A stretch of DNA of 46,702 nt. It comes from Nemertoderma westbladi (Eukaryota; Xenacoelomorpha; Nemertodermatida; Nemertodermatidae). The notes beneath the pieces were generated by a model, which did no database searches, was not told the DNA's origin, and saw only the letters and a list, made by a program, of their open reading frames with translations. This document shows positions 1 through 12,100 of the stretch, piece after piece. Made by a program: the position numbers and the translations under genes. The DNA is taken from NCBI GenBank assembly GCA_032718475.1, contig JAUCBJ010008891.1, forward strand, positions 1-46,702, read 5' to 3'. The stretch's first letter is position 1. Every line of letters begins with the position of its first letter.

Positions 1-403
1 TCCAAGGATACATAATAATATAGTGACATTCTGGAAGGCATTGACTAACGGACAAGTGACCCGAGTGTGTGTAATTTGTGACAAGTTGTGTGTGTGGTAT
101 TTGTGAGTTTATAGGTGAATGTTACTGCTAAGGTGTGTTTACAGTAGCCAGTCGCAATCGTAAAGTAACCTAACTCTCCAAGGAATACCTGAAGTACATC
201 TAAGCCTTTGGGACGGACAGTCGAGTGACTTGTGCCGGTTGTCGTTGTCGTTGTGCGGCTACGTCGTTGGCGAAAGTACGGCGGCGACGACACATCGGCA
301 CTGAGGATCTCGTACTGTCCGGGGGTTAATTGGAGTAGGCAGCGACGCTCGCTAGCCTGAATATAAACTCCTTATAATGTGGATAAACTCATATATAGCA
401 GAC

Positions 404-709
404 ATGATGGAGTTGATAGCAGATGTTCTTGGTATCGGGGAGCGATATACTCTACTTTTGCAAGCGTTTGTTGATAGCTTAATACGCGGCGACGTTAGTC
501 CAACTGCTGCGGAGGACGATGGTCGTTATATCGAACCGCCAATGTCCCAAGAGCAGCTCGCGCGCGAGTTGGACTATAGAAAATTCGCTGCTCGATATAC
601 GCAGCGTAATGGTACGTATGTGGTCTTCTTAACTACTGGTCATCCTATCGATTTACACAATACGGACTATGTCGACTATATATCCTGCCCAGCGGAGTCG
701 GAACCATAA
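404..709 (+). pseudogene. BEL accessory ORF, N-terminal fragment, frameshifted
   Basis: The translation matches the N-terminal ~95 residues of the accessory ORF at 24868-23369; shared stretches include LQAFVDSLIRG, DDGRYIEPPMSQEQL and FLTTGHPIDLH. The ATG at 404 is the homologue of the right-hand start. An ATG at 377 is also in frame but has no counterpart there. After about codon 95 the frame leaves the homologous one, while DNA similarity continues to roughly 760, so the break is a deletion or frameshift. The role of the protein is unknown. It is a relic of the element, not a host gene. Confidence 0.7.
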
Positions 710-1511
710 ACTGAAATTCGAATGCGAAAATTCTATTCGAAATCGACTCGAAAGAAAAGACACTAAAGAAACAAATGGACGCGGTAACTCCAACGTATAT
801 TTGGAATTCTTGATAGAAGCATTGTAACAACAAATAAATATCACCCGCGTTTCCCCTACCAGACGTGCGTCTTTGGTATTATTACGATAAATGTCCTAGA
901 CCCAGCCAATAAACGGAAAGACATAAACATCCACGGAAACGTCGTGTTAAACACAGTTGTGTTCGTTATATTTACTGGAGTTTCGAGCGAAACTTGTTTG
1001 ACGTATCACCTATGCTCACTCGGCTCTAACGATCCTAGAGTAAACCTACGATCAGAGTCCCGGAATACTCGGTCAAACCTCCTCATTCCTTAGTTGGACC
1101 TCAGACCTGCGATCCTGGTGGTGTCGCGGATCCTCGCGGACGGTATTCACTGTTCAAGATCTAGTGCTACCCTAACAATTAATCGGTAACACTCCGACAG
1201 TGATTTCTAGCTAGCCGCCCATCTTACCTAGCTGGATTATGACGCAGACACCTAATATCATTATCCAACCGTATGGTCGTCCCGTTTAACGCGATACAAC
1301 CCTTCATCAAAGTGAAGGAGAGCGTTGTACGAAACGAGTTAAACGCTATTCTATAAAGATCAAAAAAGAAACCTGCGTTTGTTCAGATAAACGTAAGTTA
1401 TAACAGTAAGTCCAATCGATAAACGAATTGTCTTTATCTCAGTTCGATTGTGAAATCCAGAATCTCTAAGAAGATATCGCACTTAGACAACCCCATTCTC
1501 TGCGAGAGTTT
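710..1511. other. BEL internal region without usable ORF
   Basis: Similarity to the right-hand element continues to about 760 and resumes near 1570. The ~800 bp between has no clear match to the zinc-knuckle coding stretch that occupies the equivalent place in the right-hand copy. No coding frame of note was seen. It may be a replaced segment or extreme divergence. Confidence 0.5.
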
Positions 1512-1865
1512 TTGGATGAACGTATCCAGCTACGAGCGGAGGAAAATCAGCTCGAGGAGAAGCATATCGAAACGGCGGATACCCCGACCACAATCCTACA
1601 CCTTCTGATGCAATCATATTGCACCCTTCACCCAGGAGTTATGGCCCTCCTAGTAAAGTGGCTCCCCCCAAAGAGAAAAAGACTCTTGCTAGCCTCAAAA
1701 AACTGCGTAAACGCCGTCTGCGTAAGAAAGACTAACTGTTTAGAGTATCTTTATGTTTTAGAAACTGTGATTTTTATATTTTATAGACTGAAAATCCCAT
1801 TTTCTGGGAGCGGTGTAAAAGCTTTTACTGAATTGTCCGGTTATTTTTCCTTATTTTTCCCGTAA
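1512..1865 (+). pseudogene. BEL accessory ORF, C-terminal fragment
   Basis: From about 1575 the DNA matches the C-terminal end of the accessory ORF of the right-hand element. The peptide shares KNCVNAV, RKTNCLEYL and LETVI with it, in the frame that the right-hand copy uses to its stop. The upstream half of this open frame has no counterpart. The frame reads past the homologous stop into the LTR, so the stop has been lost. It is a decayed fragment separated from the N-terminal piece at 404-709. Confidence 0.6.
1806..1813 (+). other. Polypurine tract of the left BEL copy
   Basis: GGGAGCGG lies directly before the TG that opens the LTR at 1814. The same bases precede the 3' LTR of the right-hand element on the minus strand. 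This is where plus-strand DNA priming occurs in LTR retroelements. Confidence 0.6.
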
Positions 1866-3027
1866 AGTACTCTGTAGTTGGTTTACCAGGCATAAAAAGG
1901 CCGTGTCCTTGCTGTACTGGTGTTTTAGCGGACATAAGAGCTATTTCTTCTGTATTTGTACTTTAGAGGACATAATCCGTAATTCCGTGACGTAAAAGCT
2001 CGATACTCTTGAAAACAGTGTCGCTACCATGACGACAGCTAGCAGCTGATATTGCCACGTCGACGTTTCTTTGTTTCTCTGTTCTCTCGTTGTTCAGGTT
2101 GACCAATCAGAGCGTTTGTTGTCTTTGTGTTGGAGGTATATACAGAAACTCAGTAGTTCAGTGTTATGTTTTTGCCCAGAGCCTAAGAACCGGCTTTGGC
2201 ACCTCCGTGTTTCAGTTTTTAGTCTTACACTAGTAGGTTTAATTATAAAGGGCATATATCCTTTAACTACCTGACTCATGGAATCACTGCTAACTGATCA
2301 TACATACTGACTGCTGAAACATTGCAAACTCATAACAATCAGTGTTTTCATTGTTGTTTTATACTGCTATTTACCGTCAGTTCTTCATAATATGGTTGAT
2401 GAATTATTATATTTGGAATAACGATAAATAACCCCGAAACCCAATATTCTTGATATACCGAAGGTAAGAGAGAAGGGTTACAGATAAACGATTGTGACTT
2501 ATGTTAAAGTGGTTTGAAGTGAATCTAATGTTATTTGATAGACCCTACATGAGTCAGTCTGTGTTCCTTTTATATGTGACTAAAATCAGTGAAGATTGGC
2601 AGATTAGTGTGCAGTATTGTGCAGCATTGTGTATGAGTGAGTCTGTTAAAGAAGCAATTCCTAAAGAATGCGCCATATATGTGAATTATAATTAAGCCAT
2701 ATCGTTGTGAGTAGTTTAAGTCATAACTCTGTTTATATAGATAAAGCGCCACGTCCTAAAGGAACTGTTAATATTCCCGAAGGTGAATAATATTGTCAGA
2801 GATTATATAATACTGTCAGTCGAATAATACATTAGGCTTACATAGCAATAAAATTAAACCGTCGAACCCAATCTCCCGGGAATATCCAGCGGGTGAATGA
2901 TCGCGCACAGATTGGTTTCGACTAGTGTAGTGAATCAAATACTTGTCATAGACTAAAAACCGATTTAATATCTAGAAGACATCTTAATTTGGTGGGTTAA
3001 ACTGCCAAAGGTCTGAAAGCGCGAACA
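1814..3027 (+). repeat. 3' LTR of the left BEL copy
   Basis: It opens with TGTAAAAGCTT and closes with GCGCGAACA. The right-hand LTRs in the same orientation open with TGTAAAAGCTT and close with GCGCGTACA. Similarity is patchy but collinear; both carry the duplicated motif GTGTTTTAGCGGACAT and a CCAAT box. The final AACA is ambiguous because the adjoining array unit also contains GAACAGG. Confidence 0.8.
2103..2143 (+). promoter_or_regulatory. LTR promoter elements: CCAAT box and TATA-like box
   Basis: CCAATCAGAG at 2103 matches the NF-Y-type CCAAT box, and TATATA follows about 33 bases later near 2137. The CCAAT box is kept in the right-hand LTRs, as its complement at 23023-23027 and 33855-33859, which supports function. 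Transcription would run toward the tandem array. Confidence 0.45.
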
Positions 3028-6000
3028 GGCATTCCTTTAGGAAACCGAGTGGAAGGGTTTACTGTGGAAGATCACCCATGGTGGTGAACGGGCATTTAGG
3101 AAACAGAGTGGGAGGGTTTACTGTGGAAGATCACCCATGGTGGTGAACAGGCATTTAGGAAACATAGTGGAAGGGTTAACTGTGGAAGATCAACCATCGT
3201 GGTGAACAGGCATTCCTTTAGGAAACATAGTGGAAGGGTTTACTGTGGAAGAACACCCATGGTGGTGAACAGGCATTCCTTTAGGAAACAGAGTGGAAGA
3301 GTTTACTGTGGAAGATCACCCATGGTGGTTAACAGGCATTCCTTTAGTAAACAAAGTGGAAGAGTTTACTGTGGAAGATCACCCATGGTGGTGAACAGGC
3401 ATTCCTTTAGGAAACAGAGTGGAAGGGTTTACTTTGGAAGAATACCCATTGCGGTGAACCGAACAGGCATTCCTTTAGGAAACAGAGTGGAAGAGTTTAC
3501 TGTAGAAGATCACCCATGGCGGTGAACAGGCATTCCTTTAGGAAACAGAGTGGAAGGGTTTACTGTGGAAGATCACCCATGGTGGTGAACGGGCATTTAG
3601 GAAACAGAGAGGGAGGGTTTACTGTGAAAGATCACCCATGGTGGTAAACAGGCATTTAAGAAACATAGTGGAAGGGTTAACTGTGGAAGATCACCCATGG
3701 TGGTGAACAGGCATTCCTTTAGGAAACATAGTGGAAGGGTTTACTGTGGAAGATCACCCATGGTGGTGAACAGGCATTCCTTTAGTAAACAAAGTGGAAG
3801 AGTTTACTGTGGAAGATCACCCATGGTGGTGAACACGCATTCCTTTAGGAAACAGAGTGGAAGGGTTTACTTTGGAAGATTACCCATTGCGGTGAACCGA
3901 ACAGGCATTCCTTTAGGAAACAGAGTGGAAGAGTTTACTGTGGAAGATCACCCATGGTGGTGAACAGGCATTCCTTTAGGAAACAGAGTGGAAGGGTTTA
4001 CTTTGGAAGAACACCTATGGTGGTGAACAGAACAGGCATTCCTTTAGGAAACAGAGTGGAAGAGTTTACTGTGGAAGATCACCCATGGTGGTGAACAGGA
4101 ATTCCTTTAGGAAACAGAGTGGAAGGGTTTACTTTGGAAGATCACCCATGGCGGTGAACGGGCATTTATGAAACAGAGTGGAAAGGTTTACTTTGGAAGA
4201 TCACCCATGGCAGTGAACAGGCATTCCTTTAGGAAACAGAGTGGAAGGGTTTACTGTGGAAGATCACCCATGGCGGTGAACGGGCATTTATGAAACAGAG
4301 TGCAAGGGTTTACTTTGGAAGATCACCCATGGCGGTGAACAGGCATTCCTTTAGGAAACAGAGTGGAAGAAGTTACTGTGGAAGATAACCCATGGTGGTG
4401 AACAGGGATTCCTTTAGGATATAGAGTGGAAGGGTTTACTGTGGAAGATCACCCATGGCGGTGAACGGGCATTTATGAAACAGAGTGCAAGGGTTTACTT
4501 TGGAAGATCAAACATGGCGGTGAACAGGCATTCCTTTAGGAAACAGAGTGGAAGAGTTTACTGTGGAAGATCACCCATGGTGGTGAACAGGGATTCCTTT
4601 AGGAAACAGAGTAGAAGGGTTTACTTTGGAAGAACACCTATGGTGGTGAACAGAAAAGGTATTCCTTTAGGAAACAGAGTGGAAGAGTTTACTGTGGAAG
4701 ATCTCCCATGGCGGTGAACAGGCATTCCTTTAGGAAGCAGAGTGGAAGGGTTTACTTTGGAAGATCACCCATGGCGGTGAACGGGCATTTATGAAACAGA
4801 GTGGAAGGGTTTACTTTGGAAGATCACCCATGGCAGTGAACAGGCATTCCTTTAGGAAACAGAGTGGAAGGGTTTACAGTGGAAGATAACCCATGGTGGT
4901 GAACAGGGATTCCTTTAGGATATAGAGTGGAAGGGTTTACTGTGGAAGATCACCCATGGCGGTGAACGGGCATTTATGAAACAGAGTGCAAGGGTTTACT
5001 TTGGAAGATCACCCATGGCGGTGAACAGGCATTCCTTTAGGAAACAGATTGGAAGGGTTTACAGTGGAAGATAACCCATGGTGGTGAACAGGGATTCCTT
5101 TAGGAAACAGAGTGGAAGGGTTTACAGTGGAAGATAACCATGGTGGTGAACAGGGATTCCTTTAGGAAACAGAGTGGAAGAGTTTACTGTGGAAGATCAC
5201 CCGTGGTGGTGAACAGGCATTCCTTTAGGAAACAGAGTGGAAGGGTTTACTTTGGAAGATCACCCATGGCGGTGAACGGGCATTTATGAAACAGAGTGGA
5301 AGGGTTTACTTTGGAAGATCATCCATGGCGGTGAACAGGCATTCCTCTAGCAAACAGAATGGAAGGATTTACTTTGGAAGATCACCGATGGTGGTGAACA
5401 GGCATTCCTTTAGGAAACAGAGTGGAAGGGTTTACTGTGGAAGTTCACTCATGGTGGTGAACAGGCATTCCTTTTGGAAACAGAGTGGAAGGGTTTACTT
5501 TGGAAGATCACCCATGGCGGTGAAACGAACAGGCATTCCTTTAGGAAACAGAGTGGAAGGGTTTACTTTGGAAGATCACCCATGGTGGTCTATAGGCATT
5601 CCTTTAGGAAACAGAGTGGAAGGGTTTACTTTGGAAGATTACCCATTGCGGTGAACCGAACAGGCATTCCTTTAGGAAACCGAGTTGAAGGGTTTACTTA
5701 GGAAGATCATCCATGGTGGTGAACAGGAATTCCTTTAGGAGACAGAGTGAAAGGCTTTACTGTGGAAGATCACCCATGGTGGTGAACAGGCATTCCTTTA
5801 GGAAACAGAGTGGAAGGGTTTACTGTGGAAGATCACCCATGGTGTTGAACAGGCGTTCCTTTGGGAAACCGAGTGGAAGGGTTTACTGTGGAAGATCACC
5901 CATGGTGGTGAACGGGCATTTAGGAAACAGAGTGGGAGGGTTTACTGTGGAAGATCACCCATGGTGGTGAACAGGCATTTAGGAAACATAGTGGAAGGGT

Positions 6001-9000
6001 TAACTGTGGAAGATCAACCATGGTGGTGAACAGGCATTCCTTTAGGAAACATAGTGGAAGGGTTTACTGTGGAAGATCACCCATGGTGGTGAACAGGCAT
6101 TCCTTTAGGAAACAGAGTGGAAGAGTTTACTGTGGAAGATCACCCATGGTGGTTAACAGGCATTCCTTTAGTAAACAAAGTGGAAGAGTTTACTGTGGAA
6201 GATCACCCATGGTGGTGAACAGGCATTCCTTTAGGAAACAGAGTGGAAGGGTTTACTTTGGAAGAATACCCATTGCGGTGAACCGAACAGGCATTCCTTT
6301 AGGAAACAGAGTGGAAGAGTTTACTGTAGAAGATCACCCATGGTGGTGAACAGGCATTCCTTTAGGAAACAGAGTGGAAGGGTTTACTGTGGAAGATCAC
6401 CCATGCTGGTGAACGGGCATTTAGGAAACAGAGAGGGAGGGTTTACTGTGAAAGATCACCCATGGTGGTAAACAGGCATTTAGGAAACATAGTGGAAGGG
6501 TTAACTGTGGAAGATCACCCATGGTGGTGAACAGGCATTCCTTTAGGAAACATAGTGGAAGGGTTTACTGTGGAAGATCACCCATGGTGGTGAACAGGCA
6601 TTCCTTTAGGAAACAGAGTGGAAGAGTTTACTGTGGAAGATCACCCATGGTGGTGAACAAGCATTCCTTTAGTAAACAAAGTGGAAGAGTTTACTGTGGA
6701 AGATCACCCATGGTGGTGAACACGCATTCCTTTAGGAAACAGAGTGGAAGGGTTTACTTTGGAAGATTACCCATTGCGGTGAACCGAACAGGCATTCCTT
6801 TAGGAAACAGAGTGGAAGAGTTTACTGTGGAAGATCACCCATGGTGGTGAACAGGCATTCCTTTAGGAAACAGAGTGGAAGGGTTTACTTTGGAAGAACA
6901 CCTATGGTGGTGAACAGAACAGGCATTCCTTTAGGAAACAGAGTGGAAGAGTTTACTGTGGAAGATCACCCATGGTGGTGAACAGGAATTCCTTTAGGAA
7001 ACAGAGTGGAAGGGTTTACTTTGGAAGATCACCCATGGCGGTGAACGGGCATTTATGAAACAGAGTGGAAAGGTTTACTTTGGAAGATCACCCATGGCAG
7101 TGAACAGGCATTCCTTTAGGAAACAGTGGAAGGGTTTACAGTGGAAGATAACCCATGGTGGTGAACAGGGATTCCTTTAGGATATAGAGTGGAAGGGTTT
7201 ACTGTGGAAGATCACCCATGGCGGTGAACGGGCATTTATGAAACAGAGTGCAAGGGTTTACTTTGGAAGATCACCCATGGCGGTGAACAGGCATTCCTTT
7301 AGGAAACAGAGTGGAAGAGTTTACTGTGGAAGATCACCCATGGTGGTGAACAGGGATTCCTTTAGGAAACAGAGTGGAAGGGTTTACTTTGGAAGAACAC
7401 CTATGGTGGTGAACAGAACAGGCATTCCTTTAGGAAACAGTGTGGAAGAGTTTACTGTGGAAGATCACCCATGGTGGTGAACAGGCATTCCTTTATGAAA
7501 CAGAGTGGAAGGGTTTACTTTGGAAGATCACCCATGGCGGTGAACGGGCATTTAGGAAACAGAGTGGGAGGGTTTACTGTGGAAGATCACCCATGGTGGT
7601 GAACAGGCATTTAGGAAACATAGTGGAAGGGTTAACTGTGGAAGATCAACCATGGTGGTGAACAGGCATTCCTTTAGGAAACATAGTGGAAGGGTTTACT
7701 GTGGAAGATCACCCATGGTGGTGAACAGGCATTCCTTTAGGAAACAGAGTGGAAGAGTTTACTGTGGAAGATCACCCATGGTGGTTAACAGGCATTCCTT
7801 TAGTAAACAAAGTGGAAGAGTTTACTGTGGAAGATCACCCATGGTGGTGAACAGGCATTCCTTTAGGAAACAGAGTGGAAGGGTTTACTTTGGAGGAATA
7901 CCCATTGCGGTGAACCGAACAGGCATTCCTTTAGGAAACAGAGTGGAAGAGTTTACTGTAGAAGATCACCCATGGTGGTGAACAGGCATTCCTTTAGGAA
8001 ACAGAGTGGAAGGGTTTACTGTGGAAGATCACCCATGGTGGTGAACGGGCATTTAGGAAACAGAGAGGGAGGGTTTACTGTGAAAGATCACCCATGGTGG
8101 TAAACAGGCATTTAGGAAACATAGTGGAAGGGTTAACTGTGGAAGATCACCCATGGTGGTGAACAGGCATTCCTTTAGGAAACATAGTGGAAGGGTTTAC
8201 TGTGGAAGATCACCCATGGTGGTGAACAGGCATTCCTTTAGGAAACAGAGTGGAAGAGTTTACTGTGGAAGATCACCCATGGTGGTGAACAAGCATTCCT
8301 TTAGTAAACAAAGTGGAAGAGTTTACTGTGGAAGATCACCCATGGTGGTGAACACGCATTCCTTTAGGAAACAGAGTGGAAGGGTTTACTTTGGAAGATT
8401 ACCCATTGCGGTGAACCGAACAGGCATTCCTTTAGGAAACAGAGTGGAAGAGTTTACTGTGGAAGATCACCCATGGTGGTGAACAGGCATTCCTTTAGGA
8501 AACAGAGTGGAAGGGTTTACTTTGGAAGAACACCTATGGTGGTGAACAGAACAGGCATTCCTTTAGAAAACAGAGTGGAAGAGTTTACTGTGGAAGATCA
8601 CCCATGGTGGTGAACAGGCACTCCTTTAGGAAACAGAGTGGAAGGGTTTACTTTGGAAGATCACCCATGGCGGTGAACGGGCATTTATGAAACAGAGTGG
8701 AAAGGTTTACTTTGGAAGATCACCCATGGCAGTGAACAGGCATTCCTTTAGGAAACAGAGTGGAAGGGTTTACAGTGGAAGATAACCCATGGTGGTGAAC
8801 AGGGATTCCTTTAGGATATAGAGTGGAAGAGTTTACTGTGGAAGATCACCCATGGCGGTGAACGGGCATTTATGAAACAGAGTGCAAGGGTTTACTTTGG
8901 AAGATCACCCATGGCGGTGAACAGGCATTCCTTTAGGAAACAGAGTGGAAGAGTTTACTGTGGAAGATCACCCATGGTGGTGAACAGGGATTCCTTTAGG

Positions 9001-9182
9001 AAACAGAGTGGAAGGGTTTACAGTGGAAGATAACCCATGGTGGTGAACAGGGATTCCTTTAGGAAACAGAGTGGAAGAGTTTACTGTGGAAGATCACCCA
9101 TGGTGGTGAACAGGCATTCCTTTAGGAAACAGAGTGGAAGGGTTTACTTTGGAAGATCACCCATGGCGGTGAACGGGCATTT

Positions 9183-12100
9183 ATGAAACAGAGTGGAAGG
9201 GTTTACTTTGGAAGATCACCGATGGTGGTGAACAGCAATTCCTTTAGGAAACAGAGTGTAAGGGTTTACTTTGGAAGATCATCCATGGCGGTGAACAGGC
9301 ATTCCTCTAGCAAACAGAGTGGAAGGATTTACTTTGAAAGATCACCGATGGTGGTGAACAGGCATTCCTTTAGGAAACAGAGTGGAAGGGTTTACTGTGG
9401 AAGATCACTCATGGTGGTGAACAGGCACTCCTTTAGGAAACAGAGTGGAAGGGTTTACTTTGGAAGATCACCCATGGCGGTGAAACGAACAGGCATTCCT
9501 TTAGGAAACAGAGTGGAAGGGTTTACTTTGGAAGATCACCCATGGTGGTCTATAGGCATTCCTTTAGGAAACAGAGTGGAAGGGTTTACTTTGGAAGATC
9601 ACCCATGGTGGTTAACAGGCATTCCTTTAGGAAACAGAGTGGAAGAGTTTACTGTGGAAGATCACCCATGGTGGTTAACAGGCATTCCTTTAGTAAACAA
9701 AGTGGAAGAGTTTACTGTGGAAGATCACCCATGGTGGTGAACAGGCATTCCTTTAGGAAACAGAGTGGAAGGGTTTACTTTGGAGGAATACCCATTGCGG
9801 TGAACCGAACAGGCATTCCTTTAGGAAACAGAGTGGAAGAGTTTACTGTAGAAGATCACCCATGGTGGTGAACAGGCATTCCTTTAGGAAACAGAGTGGA
9901 AGGGTTTACTGTGGAAGATCACCCATGGTGGTGAACGGGCATTTAGGAAACAGAGAGGGAGGGTTTACTGTGAAAGATCACCCATGGTGGTAAACAGGCA
10001 TTTAGGAAACATAGTGGAAGGGTTAACTGTGGAAGATCACCCATGGTGGTGAACAGGCATTCCTTTAGGAAACATAGTGGAAGGGTTTACTGTGGAAGAT
10101 CACCCATGGTGGTGAACAGGCATTCCTTTAGGAAACAGAGTGGAAGAGTTTACTGTGGAAGATCACCCATGGTGGTGAACAAGCATTCCTTTAGTAAACA
10201 AAGTGGAAGAGTTTACTGTGGAAGATCACCCATGGTGGTGAACACGCATTCCTTTAGGAAACAGAGTGGAAGGGTTTACTTTGGAAGATTACCCATTGCG
10301 GTGAACCGAACAGGCATTCCTTTAGGAAACAGAGTGGAAGAGTTTACTGTGGAAGATCACCCATGGTGGTGAACAGGCATTCCTTTAGGAAACAGAGTGG
10401 AAGGGTTTACTTTGGAAGAACACCTATGGTGGTGAACAGAACAGGCATTCCTTTAGGAAACAGAGTGGAAGAGTTTACTGTGGAAGATCACCCATGGTGG
10501 TGAACAGGCACTCCTTTAGGAAACAGAGTGGAAGGGTTTACTTTGGAAGATCACCCATGGCGGTGTAACGAACAGGCATTCCTTTATGAAACAGAGTGGA
10601 AGGGTTTACTTTGGAAGATCACCCATGGTGGTCTATAGGCATTCCTTTAGGAAACAGAGTGGAAGGGTTTACTTTGGAAGATCACCCATGGTGGTTAACA
10701 GGCATTCCTTTAGGAAACAGAGTGGAAGAGTTTACTGTGGAAGATCACCCATGGTGGTTAACAGGCATTCCTTTAGTAAACAAAGTGGAAGAGTTTACTG
10801 TGGAAGATCACCCATGGTGGTGAACAGGCATTCCTTTAGGAAACAGAGTGGAAGGGTTTACTTTGGAGGAATACCCATTGCGGTGAACCGAACAGGCATT
10901 CCTTTAGGAAACAGAGTGGAAGAGTTTACTGTAGAAGATCACCCATGGTGGTGAACAGGCATTCCTTTAGGAAACAGAGTGGAAGGGTTTACTGTGGAAG
11001 ATCACCCATGGTGGTGAACGGGCATTTAGGAAACAGAGAGGGAGGGTTTACTGTGAAAGATCACCCATGGTGGTAAACAGGCATTTAGGAAACATAGTGG
11101 AAGGGTTAACTGTGGAAGATCACCCATGGTGGTGAACAGGCATTCCTTTAGGAAACATAGTGGAAGGGTTTACTGTGGAAGATCACCCATGGTGGTGAAC
11201 AGGCATTCCTTTAGGAAACAGAGTGGAAGAGTTTACTGTGGAAGATCACCCATGGTGGTGAACAAGCATTCCTTTAGTAAACAAAGTGGAAGAGTTTACT
11301 GTGGAAGATCACCCATGGTGGTGAACACGCATTCCTTTAGGAAACAGAGTGGAAGGGTTTACTTTGGAAGATTACCCATTGCGGTGAACCGAACAGGCAT
11401 TCCTTTAGGAAACAGAGTGGAAGAGTTTACTGTGGAAGATCACCCATGGTGGTGAACAGGCATTCCTTTAGGAAACAGAGTGGAAGGGTTTACTTTGGAA
11501 GAACACCTATGGTGGTGAACAGAACAGGCATTCCTTTAGGAAACAGAGTGGAAGAGTTTACTGTGGAAGATCACCCATGGTGGTGAACAGGCACTCCTTT
11601 AGGAAACAGAGTGGAAGGGTTTACTTTGGAAGATCACCCATGGCGGTGAACGGGCATTTATGAAACAGAGTGGAAAGGTTTACTTTGGAAGATCACCCAT
11701 GGCAGTGAACAGGCATTCCTTTAGGAAACAGAGTGGAAGGGTTTACAGTGGAAGATAACCCATGGTGGTGAACAGGGATTCCTTTAGGATATAGAGTGGA
11801 AGGGTTTACTGTGGAAGATCACCCATGGCGGTGAACGGGCATTTATGAAACAGAGTGCAAGGGTTTACTTTGGAAGATCACCCATGGCGGTGAACAGGCA
11901 TTCCTTTAGGAAACAGAGTGGAAGAGTTTACTGTGGAAGATCACCCATGGTGGTGAACAGGGATTCCTTTAGGAAACAGAGTGGAAGGGTTTACAGTGGA
12001 AGATAACCCATGGTGGTGAACAGGGATTCCTTTAGGAAACAAAGTGGAAGAGTTTACTGTGGAAGATCACCCATGGTGGTGAACAGGCATTCCTTTAGGA

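Larger units (their letters stand above)
1..3027 (+). mobile_element. BEL/Pao-type LTR retrotransposon, old copy, 3' part only
   Basis: This segment aligns by eye, in reverse complement, with 22085-25264, the 3' part of the minus-strand BEL/Pao element further right. It runs from internal sequence through an accessory ORF remnant and a purine tract to a 3' LTR ending at the tandem array. The first ~60 bases match the reverse complement of about 25205-25264 with scattered substitutions. The copy is much more diverged than the two LTRs of the right-hand element are from each other, so it is an older insertion or another subfamily. Its 5' part lies left of the window. Positions 1-403 are internal non-coding sequence with no other feature seen. 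Confidence 0.8.

Noticed and set aside
9183-9740. 185-codon open frame, and about 40 others of 64-185 codons, within the 63-bp array
   Set aside because: They are by-products of a 63-bp unit with one stop-free frame. They begin and end wherever 59- or 68-bp variants shift the frame and show no domain.
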